Source: Symbiodinium kawagutii
Lineage: Eukaryota; Sar; Dinophyceae; Suessiales; Symbiodiniaceae
Assembly (NCBI GenBank): GCA_009767595.1
Contig: VSDK01009460.1
Span: 69,923-133,922 of the forward strand
Direction: 5' to 3'
DNA length: 64,000 nt
Part shown: positions 1-12,500 of the stretch, in pieces
How positions within the stretch are numbered: the first letter of the stretch is position 1
How the letters are laid out: every line of letters starts with the position of its first letter
The notes under the pieces: model-generated
What the model was told of the DNA's origin: nothing
The model's input: only the letters and a program-made list of their open reading frames with translations
Database searches by the model: none
Position numbers and translations under genes: made by a program

Positions 1-1011
1 GAGTACCTCCACTTATCATGCATTTGTTAATGAGTGTTAGTAATAAACTATCCATTTCTATCAATTTTTGGGGTTCCCAACTTCAAGAAACAACCACCAA
101 CAATAAGCAACAGACTTGCACCTCAGTAAACCCTTTGGCAAAAAATCCAAGATATTTGCCCAACCATCCAAACATGTTCTCGTTTTATTTGGGGAAAAAT
201 GTTGCACTCTTGCTTGTTCACTACTGTTGGTGATGAGTGATGAGACCGATGAGACCCTATCATCCACCATGGTTGAGCATTCATAACGAGCATCAACCAG
301 CTGTAGCTGGCAAATGGACCATGATGGAACATCATTACTTAAGCGTTAAACATCACAAACTGTGAAATTATCCTCAACAGTTATCATCCATGCCATTGAC
401 CAGGGCTTCCCGTCACCGTCACCAAGACGAATGGACCAACCTATGTATATATATATATCATCTACCCATATCTACCAAGAATTCTTTTTCGCAAACTAAG
501 CATAATTAACCGCTCCTAATCGGAATGAAACATCCTTTGCCAACACGGCCATCAGTAATCATCATTGACCATCACTACTGACCATCATCAATCAACATTA
601 ATTAATCAGTGTTGGTGACCATACTCTTGCCTGTCGGACCCTTAGCGCAGTCAAAAACGGTCCACCATTTCTACGCATGTGCAATAATGATGGAAGATAC
701 CATCATCAACCATCACTAACCAGCAATCGCCATCACTCACCATCACTCACCAGCACTTGCCACCACAACTAACTTCATCAACCATCACTTACCAGTACTT
801 AATCATAGCACCATCACTATTAGTTTTCACTAAGCATCGTTCTCAATCATCACTAAGCACCAACCAATACTGATATACATATCACCAACCATCACTACTA
901 TAAGTTGTCACTAAGCACCATTATCCACATATAGGTCAATACATATCCCCTACAACATTGCTTATGACTAAACACTCGGGGACACACAACGGGTCGCCCG
1001 TGATGGCAGGA

Positions 1012-1125
1012 GTCGTGATGGCCGCACCTCGTCGCCCCAGGCATCCGCCTCACGGCAGGGGAGCAGTTGGGCCAACGTTTCAGCGGGGCCAACGGCGTAA
1101 CGCCAACGCGCGAAGTCACAGCAGG
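1012..1125. CDS. GC-rich coding island, strand unresolved
   Basis: The plus strand has a strong donor (CAGCAG then GTCAGT) and an open Arg/Pro-rich frame. The minus strand reads a more protein-like frame (AVGPAETLAQLLPCREADAW) and has a GTGCGG donor at 1028. It has no AG acceptor in the adjoining ATC-repeat tract. No family was recognised. Confidence 0.28.
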
Positions 1126-1143
1126 TCAGTGAGGGTAGCGTTG

Positions 1144-1178
1144 ATGATGATTGGTGGTGGTTGATGATGATGATGATG

Positions 1179-1226
<48 letters not shown>

Positions 1227-1231
1227 CATTG
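1144..1231 (+). repeat. GAT microsatellite
   Basis: Nearly pure GAT repeats right of the 1-kb coding island, mirrored on its left by CATCA/ACCATCA repeats. Confidence 0.9.
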
Positions 1232-2586
1232 ATGGATTGATCCAAGATGGTTGGTAGGGATTCATGATGGTTAGCAGTAAACGTCATCATTAATTGACAG
1301 ATACAGTAAATTGATGCTGGCTCATGGTGGTCATTGGTGATGGTTGGATTGCTGTTGGTGGATGATCGCTATTAATTAGTGATCATTAGGAAGTGTGATG
1401 TTTACTGATGCTTGCCAGTAATCGTAATGATCAAATTATCCGAAATATTGGCAGTGATTTTAGGCGTTCTGAAAACTAGACAGTCGATCAAGCAAATGTC
1501 CTAAACATTGGATAGAATAAAATGTTTCAACACATCAGCTTGTCAGTGAGTCTTGATCAGGACAATAGTCTACGATCTGATAATTGGGAGAAATTGACGA
1601 CAAAGCTTGAAAATAAGCACTACTACAATACTTGTCTGAATTGTAGACGGACACCCATTGACCACAATCAAGAAAGTTAATGATCACGTATGGCATTTCA
1701 AGTATGAACAATCATTGACCATTGTGGACCAAATTTCACCACCATCAACCATTGTTGACCATTATCAATCGCTTTTCATCAATGTATCAAATCAATAATA
1801 AATAATAGTTGTTGGCCTTTTTGAAGCATTGCTCTACAAAGAATAAGACTTTGGGCGCATGTTTGTGAACAATAATGATGTCTATCATGGCCCCTATCAT
1901 GGCCAATCGAGATGCACGGATACCCAGCACTGCCAAAATCACTGCTGGATGGTCGTTATCTGCTAAACCCTGGTGCTTGAGCCCAGCAGTAACTCCAGGC
2001 CACCAATTATCCATCAACTACCTGTCAATTGACATTAGCTAACCATCAATTATGTATCATTTTTCACAGTCATTACCACTATTAGCCATTCTTACAAATC
2101 AGCATCATTCATCATTGACCAAATGAATCATCGTTGTCATTCTCCAACAATCATTCTGAAAACAATCCATCAATCATGGTATAATGAACCATCATTCACA
2201 AATAGCTGAAAATTATGGTCATTCTCCAACATGAACCATCATTAAAGAGTAACAATCATGGCTGCCATCATTTCCGCCACCATTCAAAAGCCATTGACCA
2301 TCATAAACATAAACCAACATAAAAACCATGGAACTCGCCGTCATTTAGCCATCATTAGGGCATCCTTTACCATCATTTAACCATTATTTTACCATCATTT
2401 GACAATCGTTTAACTTTCATAAGCCAACATTAAAAAAAAAACATAAATTAGCCATCATTCAACCACCATTTAGCTATTAATCAGCCATCATTCAACCACC
2501 ATTTAACTATTAATCAGCGATCTTTTAACCCGTAACTGGCCATCAATGCCATCAATCACTATCATCTTCCAACCTTTTCATCTCAC

Positions 2587-2672
2587 AGATCCACGGGATC
2601 CGCCACAGCACCGGACCTTCTTTGCCTTTCCCTTCCTGCGAGACGTCGAGGCCTGGCCGCTGAGAGCAGCTA
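2587..2672. CDS. GC-rich coding island, strand unresolved
   Basis: Minus reading 2587-2659: acceptor CTCTCAG, donor GTGAGA, 24 codons plus one nt in phase 0 (RPGLDVSQEGKGKEGPVLW), consistent with the gene starting at 6434. Plus reading about 2589-2672: acceptor CATCTCACAG, peptide with HRTFFAFPFLRDVEAW, donor GTGTGG. Both are plausible; minus is slightly preferred because of the neighbouring genes. Confidence 0.35.
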
Positions 2673-2951
2673 GTGTGGGCGTTTTGCATGGCTGGTTGTG
2701 GTTGATGGCTGGTTAGTTGATGAAGGATTGATTGATGGTGAGTTGATCGTTAGTTCACGATTGATTGATGAAGGATTGATTGATGTTTTTTGATGATAGT
2801 TCGTGATTCATTGATGCTTGACTGATGCTTAGCGGATGGTTATTTGATGATTAGCTTAGTTGATGCAACACAACGGAATCAGCAATGGCAACAACGAAAA
2901 GATTGCAGACAAAAACAAAAACACCCGACCGCCGGCAAAGCTTCACAAATG

Positions 2952-3070
2952 CATTAGGTCATTAGGGGGGTTCTCAAAATAGGGGACCCCCCAATCATCC
3001 TTTATATTGTTTACAGGAACAAACCGACCATTTTTAGGGTCCCCTATTTTGAGAAACACCCATTAGGTCA
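2952..3070. mobile_element. Family-1 MITE-like element with 10-bp target duplication
   Basis: About 99 bp (2962-3060) with terminal inverted repeats ending in GGTTCTCAAAATAGGGG / CCCCTATTTTGAGAAACACC. It is flanked on both sides by the exact direct repeat CATTAGGTCA (2952-2961 and 3061-3070). This is the cleanest copy of the family and shows it inserts into new sites. Confidence 0.85.
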
Positions 3071-3788
3071 GTATGTGTTTGTGAGGTATGCAATTGGTAC
3101 CAGCAGCCTCTGTTGGTTGCTCTCCAGTGGTTGCTCCCAGTTGGAGCTACCAAAAAGGTTGCGGGGAGGCTATGGCTTGTTGCTGCACTGACCAAGCATG
3201 ATGGAGATCCACAAATAGTTTTCAAGAAAAGGCATGTCGTAGGCATGTCCTGTTGCACAACCCCCTAATCTACAAACAGCCTTAAGCACGAACCGAAGAG
3301 AGATTTTCGTGCGGTAAAACTACAAGGGTGGCAACGTGGCGTATCAAACTTTGTGGGCGTGCAACATGTTGCGTGAGCAAATACTGTATAAATACTACAA
3401 ACTTATAAAATACACGTTCAAGAAGTTCTTGGCCAAAGGTCATCTTGCTAAAAACTACTGTATGTATTGTAAAGAGCTAATACCAAAGTCAAACATTAAT
3501 ATCGAGAACTATTGCTAGGAAAATAGCTTTATCTTGTATATCTACAGTACACCTTCCATTATCCTTAGAATAAATCTGCTTGTCCACTCATCATCGCAGT
3601 TGTCCAACCACTTTTCGTTTCATTCCCCCGGTCCCAGGTCCTCGCGTGGTGGTTCAATGCAAATGTGACGCATCCTCAAGGTGGCCGAAAAGATTCGGCT
3701 AGACCAGTAGAATTTTGAAGATATTTTGAGGGAAGAAATGATCCACATTGGTTTATTGATGATGTATGTAGTTGAAAAATAATCGCTT

Positions 3789-4590
3789 CGTACTATTACT
3801 AAACCCCCCCCAATACAAAAAACCACCCTGGGGGTGCAATTCTGTTTTTTTTTGGTTCTGGCCAATTGTACTTTTAATTGTAGCAATTGAAAAGTAAAAG
3901 GGAAACCCCATTCCCCAAGCAACCATTCCCTCCTCTATTATTAAAAACCTTTGGCTTAGGGGATGTCTAATATTAGGGTCCTAAACACCCAAGTGGTTTT
4001 ATCCTTAAGGTCCTAAATTTAATATTAGGGTCCCCTTCGTGCAATTGGTTCCTGCAATTTTTGAATAGGTTTTAATAAAGAATTTAATAAAGCAAACATT
4101 AAATGCCAAAATGGTTTTTATCCTTAAGGTCCTAAATTTAATATTAGGGTCCCCTTCGTGCAATTGGTTCCTGCAATTTTTGAATAGGTTTTAATAAAGA
4201 ATTTAATAAAGCAAACATTAAATGCCAAAATGGTTTTTATCCTTAAGGTCCTAAATTTAATATTAGGGTCCCCTTCGTGCAATTGGTTCCTGCAATTTTT
4301 GAATAGGTTTTAATAAAGAATTTAATAAAGCAAACATTAAATGCCAAAATGGTTTTTATCCTTAAGGTCCTAAATTTAATATTAGGGTCCCCTTCGTGCA
4401 ATTGGTTCCTGCAATTTTTGAATAGGTTTTAATAAAGAATTTAATAAAGCAAACATTAAACGCCAAAATGGTTTTTATCATTAGGGTCCTAAATTTTATA
4501 TTAGGGTCCCCTAATATTAAATCCCCCTAATATTAAAAAACCCTGGGGGCGCTTTGAATTTGGGGAGGGGGGAGGGTTTAGTAATAGGGG
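3789..4590. mobile_element. Foldback-type element carrying a 119-bp tandem array
   Basis: The outer ends share the inverted word TATTACTAAACCC (about 3794-3808 and 4574-4588), next to CCCTGGGGG blocks on both sides. Between them is a 119-bp tandem repeat. No coding frame is visible. Confidence 0.6.
4001..4515 (+). repeat. 119-bp tandem repeat, four full copies plus a partial
   Basis: Units start at 4001, 4120, 4239, 4358 and 4477 (partial) with ATCCTTAAGGTCCTAAATTT. The first four are almost identical. The partial fifth differs (ATCATTAGGGTCC). Confidence 0.92.
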
Positions 4591-5614
4591 GAAATGATTA
4601 TATAGTTGAAGATACGTATGGATTCCTATAGTTGAAAATACATGTACAATTGTTTTTGAATTGCTGTGTATTTGTATGTATGCGATGTATGAATGTGAAT
4701 ATGTTTGTGACTTGTACTTATATAATTATGTATTATTAGACTATCGGTAGAGTATATTTTACTACGTTTTGGGGTATTCTTGCATGATGTACCCTCCCCA
4801 CCTCGTTAAAGAAAGAGGCTTCTGAGCATATTGTTAATTTCCAGGGCAACCGCCGGCAACCGCTTTCTGGGTCGAAAATGATGCACCAAACGACTTGGTT
4901 GGAGCTGATTGCAACTGAAACCATCGCAATTCGTCAGAACCGCAGAAGAAGGGGATGGGGCGTGGTCATTTTCAGCCAACTTGTTCAGTGCAATACAGCG
5001 GTTTCTGAATCAAGCGCTGGCAGCTTGTGAATGGGTGTAATTGCCAAATAGCAGTGCCAAGAACGATGCAACAACAAGAACGATGCAACAAAAACATATT
5101 GCGATCACGTGAAGGACAAACGTGAGAATAGAAACCCAACAACTGACAACCACCGAGTCCATCAACCATGAGTAATAATGGAAATGTCAACCATTATCAA
5201 CACTTCTTCTCCATTTATGTTTAAGCCTGGATCACACTAAGATACCGCAAACATCGATAACTTGTCAATGAGAATCATGAACCACTACTACTAACCATCC
5301 TATCTCATCGATACTAGTGACCATTCACTAATCACCTTCCAAAGTCACCATGAATATTCATCACTATCGACCATCCTTAATCATCATGGCCCACCAGATC
5401 ATTCATTAACCACCAGACCCTTAACCATTCATGACCATTGATTAACTCTTCATAACCATTGATTACCTGATTGTCCATTCATGTTGGGTACCATGCATCA
5501 TACCATTCTGATTACCCATTCATGTTGCGTAACCAATGGGTAATCAAAACCATTGATTAACCATTAATCATGATCATTCATTAACCATTCATCAACCATT
5601 CATTAACCATTCTG

Positions 5615-5660
5615 ACGGATTACCCATAGATTACCCATAGATTACCCATAGATTAACCAT
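5615..5660 (+). repeat. 11-bp tandem repeat
   Basis: GATTACCCATA repeated about four times inside a longer stretch of ATTAACCATTC words. Confidence 0.8.
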
Positions 5661-5995
5661 TCATTAACCATTCATCAAAATCACCAGTGCCATTCATCAT
5701 GAACCCAACCGTCACCAGCTCAGCATCTGCCCAGCTACGGAGGATCGCGCTTGAAGATGGCATCCTGGCTTTTCACCAAAGGCTGGCTGCGTAAAATGCC
5801 GAGGCTATGTGCATTGTTGTGTCATTTTAGAAGATTAGCATTATTTTAGTTAACCATTTTAGTTTATTCTAGAATCTTAAGATTGTTTGATGAACTGTTT
5901 TTTGAAGATTTGGGAGGCCTCAGTATCAACCAAGACGTTTCAATGGCTTTAGGGCTTCTAGTTGCTGAGTTCCCAAAATATGGTGCAGATTGATC

Positions 5996-6434
5996 CTGCA
6001 TGTAGAAGCAGTCGTATCGCACAAGTCTCTTCTGACCAACATCCATCGTCCCCAACAACTTTTGACATTCTGACGTTAACACCGTTAACATGCCCAGCAA
6101 AAAATGCACCCATAAAAACCGGGTATGCGTCTGTTAGAATTATGGGATTTGTGAAAAAATATATATACATCCATGACTTTTTGCTGACGATGATAATGCC
6201 GATGATGGCAATTGTATAATGACGATGCGACTGGCTTGTTCTCATTCCGAGATCCAGGTCCCAATCCCAAAGGGGCATTGGCCCCCACCGAGCCGACCTT
6301 TTCTGTCCCACGCGCAGCATTATCCATCTTGTCATCTCTGGGTTGATCATCCATTTATACTCGTCGATACTGCTGCACTGTGGCGAAAGCAGCTCTCGCA
6401 TGTGCTTCAATACTGCAGGTGGGTCAACCTGCAT
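5996..6434 (-). CDS. 5' exons of an unrecognised gene starting 102 bp after the oxygenase stop
   Basis: First exon 6312-6434 begins at an ATG (6434) with an in-frame TGA upstream, reads MQVDPPAVLKHMRELL and ends in phase 0 at a GTGGGA donor. A 36-nt candidate second exon (5996-6031, KRLVRYDCFYMQ) has a good AG acceptor but needs a GA donor. The gene would continue leftwards, possibly to 2587-2659. No domain was recognised. It lies head-to-tail behind the oxygenase gene on the same strand. Confidence 0.42.
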
Positions 6435-6536
6435 GGCACTCTCCACGTGGACCAAACCACCCAGTCACGCCCGATGTTCGAAGCTTCACGACTTCACGGC
6501 TGAGCTTCATGGGTCAATCACCGCTTAGCCAGGGAT

Positions 6537-9500
6537 TCATGTGCCCTGGGATAAGATCTCAGCTTTCTGTTGCAGCTGGGCTGTCATTTCATCATAGAAG
6601 GTTCGCTTCCATTCCTTGTCGTTGCGCATGGCCATGACAATGAGATTCCTAGGGAGCTGGATCCAGCCAAGGATTTGTTCGCAATCACATCGTTGATTGG
6701 CAAAAAACCGAGGAAACGAGAAATTGAACAATAGGAACACCAATTGATGTGTTCTATTGGTTGAACCAATCATATTGTCATATTGTTAAGCTGGTTTATT
6801 GATTGGAAAAAAACAACAGACAACAGGAACAAAATCAATAAACCGCATGGTGTGTTTCTCTTTGTCTTGGCTGGTTGTTGCAAGTTATTATTGTTACATA
6901 TTGTTACTATTCTTAACCATGACTAACCCCAGAAAACCACATGCTGAGAAAAAGGAACTTCGCAGTGTTTGACTGACAGGCAAAAAGTATCGCAGTATCA
7001 GAGAGATCGACAATGCTGTGGGGTTGCATTGATTCGTCAGTGTTTAAGCATATCACGATTAGTTAAGCCTAAGCATCAATCAGTCATTGTCAACCGTTGC
7101 TAACCATGCAGTAAATATTTTTTCCAGTACTCAACCATTATCCATCATATGTCATGAGCACAATGGCCTGAATTTGCTGAATATCGGCATCTCCTGAGTG
7201 TGTGGACTGTGTGGACCTATTTCTCACTCAGGGACAAAGGGGGACTCTTCCTTGTCATGCTGCAGTAGTAGTTAATCACAATAGCTACATAGTTCTTGTC
7301 CCCAACTTATGACCAATACCATATAAGTCACATCAACTCATTGCCAATATGTTGAAACCATCGTTTTTCATTCCGTATCTATCAAAAACCAATCAACAAC
7401 TCTAGCAAAAAACTCACTAGCAATCAACAAATCAACTCAAAATCAACTGCCTAACTCACTGCCCAACAGTCATGTACAACCACTACCACCCTGGGGCTGG
7501 CCCCGCTTCCCTTGGTTGAACCCGCGAGGCCAAGCGTCCAGCGACTCCCCGACTTCAGCGGCTGCACCGCGTGCCATTTGTCGCCGGGATGCAGCACAGC
7601 GGTGCCCACCGCGTGGTGTTTGTACTCCAGGATGCCGCCCTGGCAAGTGAAAGCATGCGCTTTCAAGGCCCAGAAGGCCAGCGATTTTGGGTTGATCCAC
7701 TAGGTGAAATATGGTGACCAATGATGGCTGTTTGGTTATAGTTTTAAAATAGTTTAATCAATGATGGGTTCATGAATCATTAATGGTAATTAATTCTGGT
7801 TGACGATGGTGATTCGTAACATTGCTAATGATAGATAAAAATAGCTTAATGGTAGTGATCAACCCAGTCTATATTGAATGATAGTTTCATGATGGCTTGA
7901 TGATAACTAATGATGGTTCAATGATCAACCATCAACTAGGCGAAATATGGTTTCATGATGGCTTCATGACAATCAATTATGTTTGGTGATTCAAAACATT
8001 TTTGATTCTGAGGTTGTACGGGTTAAGAGCCTGAGTATCAATCTAAAACCATTGTGGTAGTTTCATATCTATGACACAAATTGTGTCAGTCATTGTTTAT
8101 GATATACATAAGTGATGTCTGTCCCAGCATGTCTGGTTTGGTTTGCAGTCACTCACCCGTGAAAATGATGGCTCCGACCTAGAGATCCCAGTGCTGTGAA
8201 CAAAAATTGTCCACCCATCACGGCAAGGGTCCAATTGTCATGGATGGTACGCTATGCGCGCATTCGAGTTACCCTGTAAACCATCCCTTGGAGTACCAGC
8301 TATATTGAAATCCACTGGTACCCACTGGTATAGTTCATCCTTTAAAGGTAGCACTGGCACGCCATAGGTAGCAACCCAGTCATTCCCCTGGGGGCCCCAA
8401 GCCACTCATCAACATCCACCAACATGGCAATGGGTCAAAACCCTTAGTCCCCGTGGTTCCCCCATCATTTACCTTTGTTTTCCTAATGATTGTTGGTGAT
8501 TATCCCCTATGAAATTGCTTGGTTGATATTGACCCATAGCCATATAGTTGGTATATACCCCGTATAATTGTTAGTTGTCATCCCCTATCATTCACCATTA
8601 ACCAGCTATAACATATGGTTGGTTGTTGGTGGATGTTCGCTATCATCCCCTATGATTATCCATTCACCAACATCCACCAACAACCAACATCCACCAACCC
8701 GGTCGGTCGCCTTGTAGACGTCGGGATCCAACCGCGGAGTCCCAGCATCCACATCCTCCGGCGCCGGATCCAACAGCAGCAGCTCAGCTCCTTGGAAGCC
8801 TGGGAAACCCAGGAACCTCACAGCGGTGACGGCTAGGAAGTGACCCGACCGTGGACCATGAAAACTATTAGATGGCTAAGCTATAGTTATGCTTAGTTTT
8901 TAAAAATATGCCGATAGACTAAACTATGGCCAAAATTAGTCATATTGGCCAATAGTAACTACAATGCACCATTGTCAAAAACATGTTGGCAATGATTACT
9001 ACATGTTGCTGCTGGTTATCAGCCAGTTCTTAGCCGTCATGCTTTGGGTGGTCCCGTCATGCTGTGATGGTGCCGTGTGCCCTGAGTGAAAAGAAGTACC
9101 GTGACAAAGCTTGAAGATCAGGTCTAGTGCCCTGGGTGAAAATGAATACCCTGCACATGTAAATGATGCAGATATGCAGATTCATCATCTTAGATAAATA
9201 TCACATGATTAATTATACATCATATGAGTCTGGATCGCCACAAAATATCACAAACATATACCAAATCAGGCGCACAAACATCCTAGCAATGCCTACTTTT
9301 ATCATTCTTCAAGAGACGCCAAACATTGTCTTCGTTAAATGGTAGAATCTATGCATTTTGAATATGCGGGTCTGAATATCTGTTGTTCATGCCCTGGCAC
9401 AAATCATGCACGAGATCATCGCCAAGAAAACATCATGAGAAATGTTGAGAGAGATTGCAAAACCAAAACTTAGAGCTGAGAACAAGACCCGATGTATTCT

Positions 9501-12500
9501 CAGTGCCCCCAAGAAATAATGAACATAATCCAAGGATGCAAACACCTGGCAAAAGAATCAGTCAGTCTCTGGCAGCATACAGGATGGCCTTAAGCTTTTT
9601 GCGAGAAAAATGAAGCAGAAGTTGCTGCATCAAATCATATCAGCCGGAAGGGCTTTTCTTGGCAGAGTCGATTGTGGGCCTGATCCATGAATTATGTCTT
9701 TCGCACTTGAGTTTAACTTGTACATTTAAAAATCTGCTTGACGGGATCCCCTTCCACCTACCAAAATTGATTTACCACTAGGGAAACCGACGCAGCAATG
9801 GCATCAGCACTGGGACGCCAAGCTACACGTTCACAGTGAGATCCGAGTCGTCGGTATGGGCTTTCAGGGAAGTGTCTCTGCCCTCCTGGTGACTCAGTCG
9901 TCGAAGAACTTCCAGTGGCTACGTGCCCGTGGCGTAAGGTATCTGATACTGGAGTGAATCCATGATCAATGACCAATGGTACTATTCCATCAGCTATTCT
10001 GGTAGTGGTAAGCTTAACTTACCAATAAGGTATCTGGTAGTACATCATGGATGAGTCCACCGCTGAGGGATGCGCCAGTGTTGATGTTTCGCCGAGCCCG
10101 TGGCTAGTCATTGTCATAGGGATGTCTTGTTGATCATTCTCTATCATTGTCTCTCATGATCATCCACTACCATGATACTCATCTGTGAATGATTCATTGT
10201 GAGAATGGTTGGTAGTGGTCTATCATTATCTATCATTGTCTCTCAAGATAGCCAATCATTGACCATCGCGTACCAGGATCTAACACTACCAGAGTAGCTA
10301 ACCCATTAATTGGTTCAATCATTGACCAATGGTTGGCCAATCTAACCCATTAATAGGTTCATCAGCATGGTTCAATCATTGATCAACCATTCCCATTTCC
10401 AGTCTCAAAGATGAACCATGCTGATGCGACCCTCGCAGCTGTTGCACCTAAGAATGCAAAGACCTTCGGTGGATGTGTGTTTCCTTCCAAGAAATAATGG
10501 TAACGGATAGAACTGGCAATTGTGAATAGTTAGTTGGTGTTTGATGTCAGTTGGCTACAATGGTTAATCACTGGTTAAGTAGTGGTTGATACAGGTTGCT
10601 AATGGTACATGCGTGATGATATTCAATTTATTGTTCAATCATGTTTGATCATACAATGGACAGCTTCATGTCTGTTGGAGCATCTGCGACTGTACTAGCC
10701 GTGTCCAAAGCCCTTGCCTTGCCCCTGACTCACAGGTTGCTCAAAACCCACGTAATTAAAGCAAGTCATGAAAACTCTGTGTTGGAAACAAACAAGCAAT
10801 CAATCATGGTTTTCTCATTTAACGCTGCACATGCTCAAGCGGATATGGCTCCAACATAGACCAGCAAGACAACAACAAACACACCAAACCACGAACATGC
10901 GGATGTGCATACTTTCTAGTAGTTTGCCAATTCGATTCTTGTAACTCCATCTGCAGAATACCCCAAGCCATAGGAAGGTGGTCAGTTCACATACCCAGCT
11001 GAACGTCAAGGGCAAATGCAAAAAAACAGCCTACAAATGCCAAAGGAGACTTCTACCCAGTAGCCCCTTTCTTCCAGTGGCCCTTCATTTGGACTCGAGG
11101 ATTGGCTCCTCGTAGTTGATGCAATAGGTCTCATGGTACGCCAGCTCGTGAGCGTTTTCCATCAAGGCCTTGTCGATCTTGCAGAGCACGTCCTTACCAC
11201 CCATGAGTGGTGAGTGGGTGGCAGACAGGGCAGCCAATGAGGTGAAAACCATCTCTGTGCGATCCTTTCTGTTGCATCCCCTCTCAATGAGAGTTTGAAG
11301 AAGATATGATAGAATTAAATTTAAATCGGGGCCAGGAAGAGAAACGAGCTACGTGTGTAGTTACATAGATAGATAGATTGATTAATTGTATTCTGTGAAC
11401 TGCATTGAATCGCGGAACCTTTCATGTCAGTGCAACAGATAATAGTGAAACATCAGCTTCAGAGGCCACCGCTGTAGACCCCTGAAGTGTTCGGGGTATC
11501 AAGACTGGTAGTCTTAAAGTCCAAACTATCCCCCGAAGATGCGTCCGATTGGCTACTGTAATCATGTCAGGCTATATGTTAAGGCTTTAAAGGCACGAAA
11601 CAAACCGTGAGGTGAGATACAAAAATCAAAATCATGATGATCCTTGAATATCCTTCACCTTCCGGCAAGAAACTGAGAGCAACTGGTTGGTGAGCGTNNN
11701 NNNNNNNAGAGCGTCTTGAACCCAGGATTAATTTGGTAGAGATACCATCGAGAGCTCAGGAGAAGGCCTCAGGGTTCAGGGCGGCCAATGCAGTACTTCT
11801 TGGGTACCTGGGGCATCACGGACGCCCCATGATCATCTCTGATCAACCAGCAATTCGCCGTTGCATGCCAATTATTTGAGACAAAAAAGCAGTGCCACTG
11901 GTAGGTCACATTGGAATTTGTTGGTTTTAGGTTTTACGTCCCTATAACATCTACATACATCTACTGTAAGAGGACTACAATGATCTGCAAGACATGTATG
12001 CCTTTGTCCGTTGATTGATCGTTATTGCAGTTCATTCCTTTGAATAAATCCCTGAAGTTAGGACAGGCAGCCACAGGCTGATGTTGAGCCTCTGGTTGGT
12101 GATATCTAGAGGTAGTGTAACTAAGCTTCACCAAAGGCAATGATGATAACGAGAAGAGCCAACATGACTTGTTGGCTGACCAGGGATTCTGCAGATTTCT
12201 GAAGACCATGACTCATCCTCACTTAGAAACGTAGAGATATTCATGCATTCGCTCATCTATTGTCAGATCAGAGAGATTTCTTTTGGCAAATGATTCTCCC
12301 AAGACGTAGGTCGTGCTATCTTGCTCTGCCAGCATATGACACCAGAAATATGTGAAAAGATCTATTTGATAGAGACAATTGACAAATCTTACTGATTCTG
12401 TGGCATCTAGAGTGACTGTAACCAATTTTGCAAGTCGACATTGTTTGTGTTTCTAAAACTGCACCCTAGCTCCTGTGTTACAATGATTGTCTTCTGTGCA

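Noticed and set aside
9782..9933. Plus-strand frame with a GTAAGG donor over the HTD exon
   Set aside because: The minus reading contains the HTD iron motif and connects in phase to two exons with the remaining oxygenase motifs.
11080..11211. Plus-strand exon with CTTTCTTCCAG acceptor and GTGAGT donor at the same place as an oxygenase exon
   Set aside because: Splice signals are good, but the minus reading is longer, has higher GC at third positions and joins both neighbours in phase. It remains the strongest competing call.
11109..11280. KDRTEM motif resembling the CX5R active site of inositol polyphosphate 4-phosphatases
   Set aside because: The Cys-Arg spacing is one residue short, and exon phase places the segment inside the oxygenase gene.
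12219..12425. 68-aa minus-strand frame in an oxygenase intron
   Set aside because: Protein-like but AT-rich, and the flanking exons already join in phase without it.
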